DNA from: DATEAV01 sp964575425
GTDB taxonomy: Bacteria; Chloroflexota; Anaerolineae; Anaerolineales; E44-bin32
Direction: 5' to 3'
Length of the DNA: 64,000 nt
Assembly: GCA_964575425.1 (NCBI GenBank)
Contig: CAZNRD010000003.1
Location: forward strand, 52,799 to 116,798
Program-made: the position numbers and the translations under genes
Notes under the pieces: model-generated
Databases searched by the model: none
What the model was told of the DNA's origin: nothing
The model's input: only the letters and a program-made list of their open reading frames with translations
Part shown: one piece after another, positions 51,591 to 59,925 of the stretch
Numbering within the stretch: position 1 is the stretch's first letter
Layout of the letters: every line of letters starts with the position of its first letter

Positions 51591-52625
51591 GTGCAGCCCG
51601 ACGATGAGAGCAATGTCTTCGATATCACCTTTATCGGCGCCGGCCCTGCCGGACTCTTCGGCGCATTCTACGCCGGCATGCGCGAGATGTCGGTGAAGGT
51701 CATCGACGCCCTGCAGCAGCCGGGCGGCCAGCTGATTGCCCTTTACCCTGGGAAGATCATTTACGACACGCCCGGCTTTCCCGCCATCCTCTCCAAGGAC
51801 CTGGTGGCCAACCTGGTGCAACAGGCCACCCAGTGGCACCCGTCCATGGCTCTGGGTGAGCTCGCGCTTGCTCTCCGCCGTGTGTCAGCGCCCGACGGCG
51901 CAGGGGAGTGCTGGCTGATTGAGACCGACAAAAGAAGGCACTATTCCCGCACGGTGGTCATCACGGCCGGGATCGGCGCTTTTGAGCCGGTCCGGCTCGA
52001 CAACGAGAGCGTCCGTCAATTCGAAGGCCGCGGCGTCGAGTACTTGGTGAGGGACATCGAGGAGCACCGCGGCAGGCGGGTGCTTGTTGTCGGCGGCGGC
52101 GACAGCGCCGTCGACTGGGCGTTGGCCCTGCAGCCGATCGCCAGCAGGGTGACGCTGATTCATCGGCGTCAGGGCTTCCGCGCGCTTGACACATCCGTCA
52201 ACGCCTTAGTGGCCTCGAGCGTCGACATCAAGGTCTTCCACGAACTGAGGCGCCTCGAAGGTGCGGGGACGCTCGAGCGGGCCGTGATCTTCGACAATCG
52301 GACTCAGCAGGAGTCGGTGGTCGACGTCGACGCGGTCTTGCTGGCGCTTGGCTTCAAGGCCGACCCGGGGCCGATTCGCGAGTGGGGCCTGGAGACGGTG
52401 GGCCGGCGCTACCTCAAGGTCAGCAGCCGCATGGAGACCAATCTGCCCGGCGTGTATGTCGCCGGCGACATAGCCTTACAGGAGGGCTGCGAGCCCCTCA
52501 ACCTGATCGTGGTCGCCTACGGGCAGGTGACGGTGGCCGTCAACTATGCTTACACCCTGGTGAGACCTGGCGGCAAGGTGTTCCCTGGGCACTCCAGCGA
52601 AAAGATGGCGGGGCCGCGAGGCTGA
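51591..52625 (+). CDS. Ferredoxin--NADP+ reductase, thioredoxin-reductase-like
   Basis: 344 residues. FAD motif FIGAGPAGLFG (G16, G18, G21), GGQLIALYPGKIIYDTPG, the NADPH motif VGGGDSAVDWA starting at about G168, and the FAD C-terminal block GVYVAGDIALQEG. No C-x-x-C disulphide motif is present, so it is a ferredoxin/flavodoxin reductase (YumC type) rather than thioredoxin reductase. GTG 51591 has GGAG upstream. It has its own promoter. Confidence 0.9.
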   Translation: MQPDDESNVFDITFIGAGPAGLFGAFYAGMREMSVKVIDALQQPGGQLIALYPGKIIYDTPGFPAILSKDLVANLVQQATQWHPSMALGELALALRRVSAPDGAGECWLIETDKRRHYSRTVVITAGIGAFEPVRLDNESVRQFEGRGVEYLVRDIEEHRGRRVLVVGGGDSAVDWALALQPIASRVTLIHRRQGFRALDTSVNALVASSVDIKVFHELRRLEGAGTLERAVIFDNRTQQESVVDVDAVLLALGFKADPGPIREWGLETVGRRYLKVSSRMETNLPGVYVAGDIALQEGCEPLNLIVVAYGQVTVAVNYAYTLVRPGGKVFPGHSSEKMAGPRG

Positions 52626-52640
52626 GGCGCATCCCCGACC

Positions 52641-53105
52641 TCATGCGCCCGGCTGGTCGCCTCCCGACCGCGGATTGCGGCGGCGCGGCCAATACAGGAC
52701 CAACCCCACAAGGCTGGTCACCACGCCCAGCGCGAAGCCCGTCACTTGCACCTCGCCAAAGTGGACGGCCGGCATGGGGTGTGAGCCGAGGCCGATGAAA
52801 TCCGCCAGCGACGCGGTGGCAGCCAGCACGTAGCCTGTGGCGATCAGGCGCATGCCGATATCGGCGCGCAGGCTATTGGGCCGTCCGTTGCGCACCACGC
52901 GCACTGTGCTGTAGGCCCCCACCAGCAAGAGCGCAAACCCCGTCAGCCACACCCCGATCTGGACAAAGCCGACGATCGGGCTGCGGTTCATCCCAATCAG
53001 GTCTGGATCGACACCGATGGCGAAGATCAGAAAGCCGATCAGGACCAGGGTCATCCAGCCCCGCGCCCAACGGACCTGGCGCGGGGTCAACGGTTGGAAT
53101 GGCAT
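52641..53105 (-). CDS. Four-helix membrane protein of unknown function
   Basis: 154 residues. Four TM helices are visible (MTLVLIGFLIFAIGVDP; FVQIGVWLTGFALLLVGAYST; IGMRLIATGYVLAATASLADF; VTGFALGVVTSLVGLVLYW). A conserved-looking GVDPDLIGMNRSPIVGF loop follows the first helix. It lies 3 nt after the M19 dipeptidase gene on the same strand; no family recognised. Confidence 0.65.
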   Translation of the reverse strand: MPFQPLTPRQVRWARGWMTLVLIGFLIFAIGVDPDLIGMNRSPIVGFVQIGVWLTGFALLLVGAYSTVRVVRNGRPNSLRADIGMRLIATGYVLAATASLADFIGLGSHPMPAVHFGEVQVTGFALGVVTSLVGLVLYWPRRRNPRSGGDQPGA

Positions 53106-53108
53106 CGC

Positions 53109-54188
53109 TCAGGACTCCGGGAGCGCCTTACGCAACAGCCTCAGCCAGTTACCCCCCAGGACGGCTTCGACCTGCTCCTGGCTGAAGCCGTAGCCTGTCA
53201 GCGCCTCGCCAATAAACCGCAGGTCGGCGATGCTGTCAAGGCCAGCCGGGATGCAGTCTAGGCCGAAGCCGCCGTCGAAGTCGCTGCCCAGGCCGACATG
53301 AGCCGCATTGCCCACCAGCTGGCACACGTGGTCGATGTGGGTAACGACCACACCCAGCGGAAGGCGGGGGTCGCCACGCCTCCAGCCTTCACGCAGAAAG
53401 CAGTTGTAGGGAACGACACCCAAGACGCCATCTCTTTCGGCCAAGCGGCGGATGGCGTTAGCGGAGAGGTGTCGGTTGTCGTAGGTGCTGGACCCCAGCG
53501 CGGCTGGGTTGGTGTGGGAGGCAAGCACGAGGCTGGGATATTGGTCCAGGGCCTCCAGCACTGCCTGTTCGTCCATGTGTGAGAGGTCCAGCATCAGCCC
53601 AAGGTCGGCCATGGCAGTGAGCAGGGCTCGGCCGTCGCGGGTGAGTGGACCGGGTTCGCCAGTGCCGCCGGCATAGCGGGTTCCGGCCCAGCAGGGGGCG
53701 ACGATGCGCAGACCCCGCGCAGCCCACTCCTCCAACTCCTCGACAGCGCGCAGGCCTTCGGCCCCTTCCATCATCAGCACCAGCCCCAGGCGGCGTTGGT
53801 CAGGATCTTCGTGCTCCCAACCCGCAAGGACCTGGCCCAAATCGTCCTGACTCTCCACCAAGCGAAACTTGTCGGGGTGCTTTTCGACCCAGCGGTGGTA
53901 GAAGTCGAGCTGCTGCCAGTACAGGTGCCGCGCCTCCTCGGCATCGCGGTAACACAGGATGTCCCAGGGTCCGTCCTGCCGACGCATCGGAGCGGCAAAC
54001 AAGGAAGCGAAAACGATGGCCACCTGCCCGAGCAGCCAATCCGCCCATCCCAGCAGCGCTTCGCCGTTGTGAATCGGTGCCTTGCCCCCGGCCTCGCGCT
54101 GGCGCAGGACGGCGGCGGGCAGGGTGTATTCCCGGCCGAAGGTCAGGGAACTCCAGGCGATATCCTCGTGGGCATCGACGATGATCAT
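53109..54188 (-). CDS. Membrane dipeptidase (peptidase M19)
   Basis: 359 residues of the M19 (renal dipeptidase) family, a TIM barrel with a binuclear zinc site. Metal and active-site motifs: VDAHEDIAW (H, D), GLVLMMEGAEGL (bridging E), MLDLSHMDEQ (H), VLASHTNP (H) and VGLGSDFDGG (D). The Rossmann-like end GGNWLRLLRKALP is usual. Cleaves dipeptides, possibly with D-residue or aminoacyl-beta-lactam type substrates. Part of a leftward cluster with the LLM enzyme and the thioesterase. Confidence 0.94.
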   Translation of the reverse strand: MIIVDAHEDIAWSSLTFGREYTLPAAVLRQREAGGKAPIHNGEALLGWADWLLGQVAIVFASLFAAPMRRQDGPWDILCYRDAEEARHLYWQQLDFYHRWVEKHPDKFRLVESQDDLGQVLAGWEHEDPDQRRLGLVLMMEGAEGLRAVEELEEWAARGLRIVAPCWAGTRYAGGTGEPGPLTRDGRALLTAMADLGLMLDLSHMDEQAVLEALDQYPSLVLASHTNPAALGSSTYDNRHLSANAIRRLAERDGVLGVVPYNCFLREGWRRGDPRLPLGVVVTHIDHVCQLVGNAAHVGLGSDFDGGFGLDCIPAGLDSIADLRFIGEALTGYGFSQEQVEAVLGGNWLRLLRKALPES

Positions 54189-54190
54189 GC

Positions 54191-55216
54191 TCAGTCCGCA
54201 AGGTCCTGCGCCAGCCTGCGCCAGAAATCATCTCGCTCGCCAGGTTGAAAGGGCAGGTAGAGGCTGAGCCGGTCGGCGAGGCCCATGTAGCGCTCGCGCA
54301 GCGCCGGCCCCAATTCCTCGGGCGCGGCGGCCACAGCGAAGGTGCGGAGCATCTCCTCGTCGATCAGGTCCATCATCTCACCCCACTGCCCGCGGCGCGC
54401 CATCACCTGGAGGCGATCCGCCACTTCGCCCCAGCCGTGAAGGGCCATCACCGGCCGATACGAGGGGGTAGAGGCATAGAAGGCGATCTGAGCGCGGACC
54501 AAGTCCGCCTCCTCCGGCGCGGTGATCACCATGGCGGTGGCCGAAAGGCAGACCGATCCCGGGGGTCGTCCGCCCCTGACCTGGCCCTCCGCCACCGCCG
54601 GACAGACAACTTCGCGCAGGTAGCGTTCGGAGTGGTAGGGGTGGGCGAGCAAGCCATCTGCCACTTCGCCCGCCAAGCGGCAGAGCGCGCGGTTGACCCC
54701 CGCCAGATAGATGGGGATATCGGGGTGACCGATGGGACCCGGGTTGAAGAAAGGGGTCATCAGGGTGAGTCTGAAGTGATCGCCGCGGTAGTTGAGGGGC
54801 TCACCAAACTGCCATGACCTCCAGGCCGCCCGAATCGCCTCCACGACCTCGCGCAGTTTGCCCGCCGGCGACTCAGGCCACGGCATGCCGAACCGCCGCA
54901 TCACGTGCGCCCGAACTTGAGTGCCGAGGCCCAGGATGAATCGGCCGCGCGAGGCTTGCGCCAGGTCCCAGGCAGTGTAGGCCAGGGTCACCGGGCTGCG
55001 GGTGAAGGCCAGCGCCACGGCCGTTCCGAGGTGGAGGCGGCCGGTGTGCTGGACCGCCAGCGCCAGCGGCAGAAACGGATCGTGCTGCGTCTCCGTCGAC
55101 CACAATGCAGCGAAGCCCAGCTGTTCGGCGGCGGCCGCCAGTTGCGGGACCCGATCCAACGCGGTTGGGGGAAGGGAGGCATCGAGCAGCAAGATTGCTC
55201 CCGGGCAGCTCAGCAC
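54191..55216 (-). CDS. LLM-class F420-dependent oxidoreductase
   Basis: 341 residues. Luciferase-like TIM barrel: the N-terminal GFAALWSTETQHDPFLPLALA and LHLGTAVALAFTRSPVTLAY, RGRFILGLGTQVRAHVMRRFGMPW, and the C-terminal DFWRRLA. This looks like the TIGR03617-type subfamily, which uses F420 (or FMN). The GTG at 55216 overlaps the end of the thioesterase gene by 7 nt. Substrate unknown. Confidence 0.86.
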   Translation of the reverse strand: MLSCPGAILLLDASLPPTALDRVPQLAAAAEQLGFAALWSTETQHDPFLPLALAVQHTGRLHLGTAVALAFTRSPVTLAYTAWDLAQASRGRFILGLGTQVRAHVMRRFGMPWPESPAGKLREVVEAIRAAWRSWQFGEPLNYRGDHFRLTLMTPFFNPGPIGHPDIPIYLAGVNRALCRLAGEVADGLLAHPYHSERYLREVVCPAVAEGQVRGGRPPGSVCLSATAMVITAPEEADLVRAQIAFYASTPSYRPVMALHGWGEVADRLQVMARRGQWGEMMDLIDEEMLRTFAVAAAPEELGPALRERYMGLADRLSLYLPFQPGERDDFWRRLAQDLAD

Positions 55217-55647
55217 GAGGCGCCTGAGGAGGAAAGGCCCTCAAAGGTTTCGATCGTCCGGCGCCAGGACTCAGGGATGGGGACGGTTTCGCCGCGGCGG
55301 TAGTCGTAGGCCACCGCCACAGTCCGACCGACGGCCATTTCCCGGCCGTCGCCAGCATCACGCACCAGGTACTCCAGGTCGAAGCTGCGCTGCCCAAGCC
55401 GGGCCGTGCGCACCCCGACTTCAATGGGCTGGTCGTACTGAATCGCAGCCCGGTAGGTGCAGCTGGCCTCGGCCAGGATGATACCGAGGGCGCTAAAGTC
55501 TCTGCCGTCCCACAGCCCCAGGTGTTCGAGATAGCGGGCGCGCGCCTGCTCCATGTAGGTGAAGTAAACGACGTTGTTGACATGCCCCTGGGCGTCGATA
55601 TCGGCGTAGCGCACTTCAATGGGATGGAAGAAGTGGAAGTCGCTCAT
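55210..55647 (-). CDS. Acyl-CoA thioesterase (YbgC/4HBT family)
   Basis: 145 residues of the hot-dog fold. The helix-turn motif YADIDAQGHVNNVVYFTYMEQARARYL is the 4-hydroxybenzoyl-CoA thioesterase signature with D in the active-site DxDxQGHVNN block. It hydrolyses acyl-CoA esters. First gene of the leftward cluster; the ATG at 55647 has no strong ribosome site. Confidence 0.9.
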   Translation of the reverse strand: MSDFHFFHPIEVRYADIDAQGHVNNVVYFTYMEQARARYLEHLGLWDGRDFSALGIILAEASCTYRAAIQYDQPIEVGVRTARLGQRSFDLEYLVRDAGDGREMAVGRTVAVAYDYRRGETVPIPESWRRTIETFEGLSSSGASC

Positions 55648-55929
55648 CGGGCCGCTGCGCGTTGGCAGCCAAGGCCGCCACGGTCTGGATGTCGGGCAAT
55701 TCTAACCCGGGTTCGTTCCTAGGGAGCCAGCCGCGCTGTCAAGAAGAAAGCCGAGAGTCCAGTGAGAACTCACCAGGATGCCCCGCCGGGGAGCAAACGC
55801 CGTCCCCCCGTCTCGCGCCTGTGGCGACGCACAAGGGGAAGGTTGCTCACGCTCGTGTTGGGTCCGGAGGACAGCGTCCTCTTGCGCGCAGTCTATTGTG
55901 GCCGAAGGTTGTGCACGATCCCAGGGCAG

Positions 55930-56262
55930 CTAGGTTTCGTCCCGAACCGCAGCGCCAGCGGCCACGCGCTTCACCGCGGCCATGCCGCCCTTCATGGCCT
56001 GGTTGGTGGAATAGGGTTCGCTGTGACCGATGGGCTCGCCGTTGGGCGCTACCAGCACAAAGTACGGCTTCCCGCTCTTGGACGTCATCCGTTGGTAGCG
56101 CTTGTCCAGCCTAGCGCTCTGCTTCACCGACTGGATGCCGTTCAAGGCACCGGCCTTGCTGCGATACATCTCGCTCGTCAGAATGACCTTGTTGTTCTCG
56201 GCCGTGAGGTTGAAGTAGAACTGCCCGTTGGCGGCTTTGCGGATGATGAAGGCGGCTGGCAT
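55930..56262 (-). CDS. YegP-family protein (DUF1508 repeats)
   Basis: 110 residues with two tandem copies of the DUF1508/YegP motif: first FIIRKAANGQFYFNLTAENNKVI-type, second QRMTSKSGKPYFVLVAPNGEPI, each followed by a serine-rich turn and helix (YRSKAGALNGIQSV and YSTNQAMKGGMAAV). Function unknown. AGGGTCAGGAG precedes the ATG. The about 280-nt gap upstream to 55647 holds no recognised element except a TAGAAT at 55699-55704 on the minus strand. Confidence 0.85.
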   Translation of the reverse strand: MPAAFIIRKAANGQFYFNLTAENNKVILTSEMYRSKAGALNGIQSVKQSARLDKRYQRMTSKSGKPYFVLVAPNGEPIGHSEPYSTNQAMKGGMAAVKRVAAGAAVRDET

Positions 56263-56325
56263 CTCCTGACCCTCCCTGGGCCGACGGTCTCGGCCGCTGC
56301 TCGACTCTATCCTCTCTCGTGCAAT

Positions 56326-56354
56326 CCGACAAGTGCCCCGCCCGGCGGTACAAT
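56326..56354 (+). promoter_or_regulatory. Promoter placed for leaderless mutY mRNA
   Basis: CCGACA (56326-56331), 17-nt spacer, TACAAT (56349-56354), then six nt and the ATG of mutY. This puts the transcript start on or next to the A of the start codon. Confidence 0.6.
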
Positions 56355-56360
56355 CCGGTC

Positions 56361-57425
56361 ATGGCACGCACCGCTGCCGCAACGCTCTTGTGCTGGTACA
56401 GGCGCAACGCTCGCGACCTTCCCTGGCGTCGGGCGCGAGACCCCTACGCCATCTGGGTGGCAGAAGTCATGCTCCAGCAGACACGAGTCGAGGCCGTCAC
56501 CCCCTACTTCGACCGCTGGATGAAGCGCTTTCCAGACATCGCCTCTCTGGCGTCTGCTACGTTGGAAGACGTGCTGAGCCTCTGGGAAGGACTGGGCTAC
56601 TACAGCCGGGCGCACAACCTTCACCGGGCAGCGCGGCTCCTTGTGGAGGAGAACGACGGTCAGGTTCCCGCTTCCCTGGAAGCGCTCCGCCGTCTGCCCG
56701 GCATTGGGCGCTACACCGCCGCCGCCGTCGCTGCCATCGCCTTCGGGGTCGACGCCCTGGCCCTCGACGGGAACCAGCGCCGCGTGCTAGCGAGGCTCTT
56801 CGACCTTCCAATCGACCCACGGACGCCGCAAGGCGAACGCCTCCTGATGGAGAAGGCTCCGGAACTGCTCCCCCGGGGACGAGCAGCAGCCATCAACCAG
56901 GCTCTGATGGACCTGGGTTCGATGGTCTGTACCTGGCGCTCCCCTCGCTGCCGCAACTGCCCGCTCGCGTCTCAATGCAAGGCCCGCGCTCACGGCACGC
57001 AGGAATCCCGCCCCGTCCGCCCTGCCCGCAGGACGGTCCCCCACCATCGGGTCACAGCCGCGGTCCTTCGCCGGGGTCAATCCGTTCTGATCGCGCAGCG
57101 GCCGGTGGGCGGCTTGCTCGGTGGGATGTGGGAGTTTCCGGGCGGGAAGCGAGAACGTGGGGAAACGCTGGAGGCTTGCCTTCGCCGCGAGCTGCGAGAG
57201 GAACTAGGAGTAACGGTACGGGTGGGGCCGCGCCTGGGGGTTTTCCGGCACGCCTACAGTCACTTCCGGGTGACCGTCTACGCGTACGAATGTACCCTGC
57301 GGCGCGGCGAGCCCCAGCCGCGGGAACACCGTCGTCTGCGTTGGGCCGCGGTGCAGGCTCTGGGTCGGTTCCCCATGGGCAAGGTGGATCGGGCAATCGC
57401 GAAGGCGATTGCCTCTGGCAGCTAA
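56361..57425 (+). CDS. mutY: A/G-specific adenine glycosylase
   Basis: 354 residues. Removes A paired with 8-oxoG. Catalytic E35 (WVAEVMLQQTRV) and D136 (LALDGNQRRVL), HhH motif LPGIGRYTAAAV, and the [4Fe-4S] cysteines in VCTWRSPRCRNCPLASQC. The C-terminal third (about 225-354) is the MutT-like 8-oxoG reader with a complete NUDIX box (GGKRERGETLEACLRRELRE-EL), which is often degenerate in MutY, so nucleotide hydrolysis is not excluded. ATG 56361 has no ribosome site but a well-placed promoter. Last stop 6 nt before the next gene. Confidence 0.94.
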   Translation: MARTAAATLLCWYRRNARDLPWRRARDPYAIWVAEVMLQQTRVEAVTPYFDRWMKRFPDIASLASATLEDVLSLWEGLGYYSRAHNLHRAARLLVEENDGQVPASLEALRRLPGIGRYTAAAVAAIAFGVDALALDGNQRRVLARLFDLPIDPRTPQGERLLMEKAPELLPRGRAAAINQALMDLGSMVCTWRSPRCRNCPLASQCKARAHGTQESRPVRPARRTVPHHRVTAAVLRRGQSVLIAQRPVGGLLGGMWEFPGGKRERGETLEACLRRELREELGVTVRVGPRLGVFRHAYSHFRVTVYAYECTLRRGEPQPREHRRLRWAAVQALGRFPMGKVDRAIAKAIASGS

Positions 57426-57431
57426 GCTGAG

Positions 57432-57887
57432 GTGGCGAGAAAGGTCCCCCCGTCTTCGCACCAGGATCGTCCTCCGACCGGTCGGGTCAGCCGGGAAGAG
57501 TGGCGTTGGGTTCTGGCGGCATCGGCAGCCGTGCTGCTCCTGGCTTCCCTGCCGTACGGCCTCGGCCAGTGGATGGAGTCCTCGCAGTGGCGCTTCTCCG
57601 GCGCCGCGTTCGACCGGATGGACTTCTCGCACCACCTGGGCGGCATCTGGCTCGGGCTGCACGGCGAATGGGCCTTCCAACTGCTGAACACCACCGACCC
57701 CCACCCCGGCATCTACTTCCACTTCTTCTACCTGGCTCTCGGACACCTCGCCGGCCTCCTGCGCTTGACCCCGCTCCTTGCCTTCCATCTCGCGCGGCTT
57801 GCCTCTGGCCTGGCGCTGCTGGCGGCCACCTACCACATGGCGGCTCTCTGCTTTCCAGCAATTGGCCTGCGCAGGACCGCGTTCTAG
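57432..57887 (+). CDS. GT39-like membrane protein, N-terminal part before an in-frame TAG
   Basis: 151 residues, ending at TAG 57885-57887. TM helix at about 27-46 (WVLAASAAVLLLASLPYGL), then an extracytoplasmic loop with FDRMDFSHHLGGIWLGLHGEW and TTDPHPGIYFHFFYLALGHLAGL, then a helix. The frame continues without any shift on the far side of the TAG, so this is the first half of one GT39/ArnT-like protein of about 558 residues. GTG 57432 lies 6 nt after the mutY stop; translation is probably coupled. Confidence 0.6.
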   Translation: MARKVPPSSHQDRPPTGRVSREEWRWVLAASAAVLLLASLPYGLGQWMESSQWRFSGAAFDRMDFSHHLGGIWLGLHGEWAFQLLNTTDPHPGIYFHFFYLALGHLAGLLRLTPLLAFHLARLASGLALLAATYHMAALCFPAIGLRRTAF

Positions 57888-59111
57888 CTCTTCGCCCTTG
57901 GGTCTGGACTTGGGTGGCTGCAACTGCTGACCGGCGCCATCCCCCGGGCCGATCTGTGGCCTCTGGATTTCTGGCACATCGATGGCTACGGCTTCTTCAC
58001 GCTGCTGACGTTTCCGCATCTTGCAGCCGTCTCCTGGCTGGTGATGACGGCTCTTACTTGCGGTGTCCGATGGCTCAGCGAAGGCCGTTTCAGACACTGG
58101 CTGATCGCCTGTGGCGCGCTGCTGGCCCTGCAGGCCATCCAGCCGTTCTCGCCCGCCATCCCTGGCACTGCCCTCCTCGTCTTTCTTGCCCTGGGCTGCT
58201 TCTCCCGAGAGCGTCCGCACACGGTCCGAGTCGGGGCGCTTGCCTGCCTGGGGATTCCCTTGCTTCCCTACCTCGCCTACCAGGCATGGTTCCTCGAGGG
58301 CGATCCGGTGTGGCGGGGATTCGTCGCGCAGAACGTCACGCTCTCTCCGCCTCCCCTGTACTACCTGTTGGGCTATGGGATCCTCGGCCCACTGGCGGCG
58401 TGGGGAGGGTGGCGGGCTGTCCGACGGCGAAGCGACACCTACCTTCGACTGGCCCTTGCCTGGGCAGCAGCTTGCTTCCTGCTGGCGTATTCGCCCTTGG
58501 CCATCCAGCGCCGGTTCACCGAGTCCGTGATGATCCCGATTGCTTTGCTTGCGACCTCGGGCATGGGGCACGGCCTGCTGCCATGGATTCGGAGGAAGGG
58601 CAGGCTCTCTGTCCGCGGGCGCACACAGGGTAAATGGCGCCGCCTGCGCCGCCAGGGCATGGCGCTGTGCATCGCCGTCGCGTCAATCTCCTCGCTCTAT
58701 CTGGCGTTCGGAGGCGCACTGCTGGCTGGCAGTCGCTCCCCCGACCTCTTCGACCCGAGGCCTGTGATCGCTGCGGCCGAGTGGCTCGCCGAGAACAGCG
58801 ACTGGCAGGCGCCGGTGCTGTCCGCGGAGCGGACGGGAAACCTGCTGGTGGGACGGACTGGCCAAAGGGTCTATCTGGGCCATCCGATCGAGACCGTCGA
58901 CTACGAGCGCAAGTCCGCCGCCGTGTCTGCCTTCTTCCGCCCGGGCACGCCCGACTCAACGCGGCTCGAGCTCCTGAGCGCCTGTGGCTGCCGCTACCTT
59001 TTCTACGGCCCCTACGAGCAACCGTTGGGGGAATGGGATCCCTCCGAGGCCGACTTCCTGCATCCCATATTCCGCCAGGATTCGGTCACGGTCTTCCGGG
59101 TCGGGCCGTAG
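57888..59111 (+). CDS. GT39-like membrane protein, C-terminal part after the TAG
   Basis: In the same frame as the preceding part and beginning right after the stop: LFALGSGLGWLQLLTG, ADLWPLDFWHIDGYGFF, then about six more TM helices, and an extracytoplasmic C-terminal domain (about 130 residues with WLAENSDWQAPVLSAERTGNLL and the cysteine pair in ACGCRYLFYG). Independent translation could begin at the ATG at 58041. Topology is that of a polyprenyl-phosphate-sugar-using transferase. The pair is most simply one gene with a nonsense mutation or a sequence error. Confidence 0.6.
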   Translation, partial: LFALGSGLGWLQLLTGAIPRADLWPLDFWHIDGYGFFTLLTFPHLAAVSWLVMTALTCGVRWLSEGRFRHWLIACGALLALQAIQPFSPAIPGTALLVFLALGCFSRERPHTVRVGALACLGIPLLPYLAYQAWFLEGDPVWRGFVAQNVTLSPPPLYYLLGYGILGPLAAWGGWRAVRRRSDTYLRLALAWAAACFLLAYSPLAIQRRFTESVMIPIALLATSGMGHGLLPWIRRKGRLSVRGRTQGKWRRLRRQGMALCIAVASISSLYLAFGGALLAGSRSPDLFDPRPVIAAAEWLAENSDWQAPVLSAERTGNLLVGRTGQRVYLGHPIETVDYERKSAAVSAFFRPGTPDSTRLELLSACGCRYLFYGPYEQPLGEWDPSEADFLHPIFRQDSVTVFRVGP

Positions 59112-59143
59112 CCTGCCCGAGGCGTGATCCACGCGCGCAAGCC

Positions 59144-59836
59144 TCAGTCCCAACGGAATGAGGCGAGCACCATCAGCAGCGTGTCGCGATCGGCGGCGTA
59201 CTGTTCGTAGCTGCCGCTGACCTCCCACTCCCCACCGAGGTCAATCCGCATCCCATTCTCCAGGTGCAAGATCAGGAATTCCCCCTTGAGGACCTCGGTG
59301 CCGGATTGATAGAGCTGGGTGACGTTGGCGGTGAAGGGCGTGCTGCCCACCATCAGCGTCCGCTCCGACGTGACCACATCATATGCCCCGATGCCGCTGA
59401 TGCCGCACGGGCTGGCGTACTCGCCGCCCAGCTCAGCGGGAGACTGCAGGGTCAGGAAGGCACCTGGCAGACTCACCATCACGCACAGGTCATCGGGGTA
59501 GGCGGCCTCGAGGGTGGCGAAGTAGTCCGAAGGGCTCAGGCCGGAGGGGAGCTCCTCGGTGGGGAAGCCGATAACCCCGCCGGAAGTCACGGAGGCCTCG
59601 GGGGGATAGTCGAAGCTGTACCCCACCAGGTCGTTGTGGAACGTCAGCCAGCCGGGGATGGGGGTGGGGGGTGAGATCGGGGTCTCGCCCCCGGAGGGGA
59701 GAGTCGGGGGCTCGGCCGGCGGGAGCTCCATCGTATCGGTTGGTGGGGGAGCCGGGCTGGTGGGCGGGACGGGCAAGGGCAGGCTGCACGCAAGAAGCGC
59801 GGTCAGCAGGGCAAGGGAGAGCGTCAGCCGCTTCAT
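59144..59836 (-). CDS. Lipoprotein of unknown function
   Basis: 230 residues with a lipobox: MKRLTLSLALLTALLAC, cysteine at position 17. A Pro/Thr/Ser-rich spacer (residues 18-65) leads to a compact domain beginning GWLTFHNDLVGYSFDYPPEASV, the start of a psbP/DUF-like fold seen in many lipoproteins. AAGGAGATA precedes the ATG. No closer family can be named. Two further cysteines (DDLC, SPCG) may form a disulphide. Confidence 0.78.
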   Translation of the reverse strand: MKRLTLSLALLTALLACSLPLPVPPTSPAPPPTDTMELPPAEPPTLPSGGETPISPPTPIPGWLTFHNDLVGYSFDYPPEASVTSGGVIGFPTEELPSGLSPSDYFATLEAAYPDDLCVMVSLPGAFLTLQSPAELGGEYASPCGISGIGAYDVVTSERTLMVGSTPFTANVTQLYQSGTEVLKGEFLILHLENGMRIDLGGEWEVSGSYEQYAADRDTLLMVLASFRWD

Positions 59837-59925
59837 GAGATGTATCTCCTTCGGGCCGATGCCAGAGGGTCGTCGAGGTGACCGAGGATTGTAGCGCGCA
59901 TGGTCGGGCGACGAAACCGTGTCCG

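Noticed and set aside
51591..52625. Thioredoxin reductase
   Set aside because: The redox-active C-x-x-C pair is absent; it fits the ferredoxin-NADP reductase branch.
56361..57425. Endonuclease III instead of MutY
   Set aside because: The adenine-specific features and the C-terminal NUDIX-like domain are present, which endonuclease III lacks.
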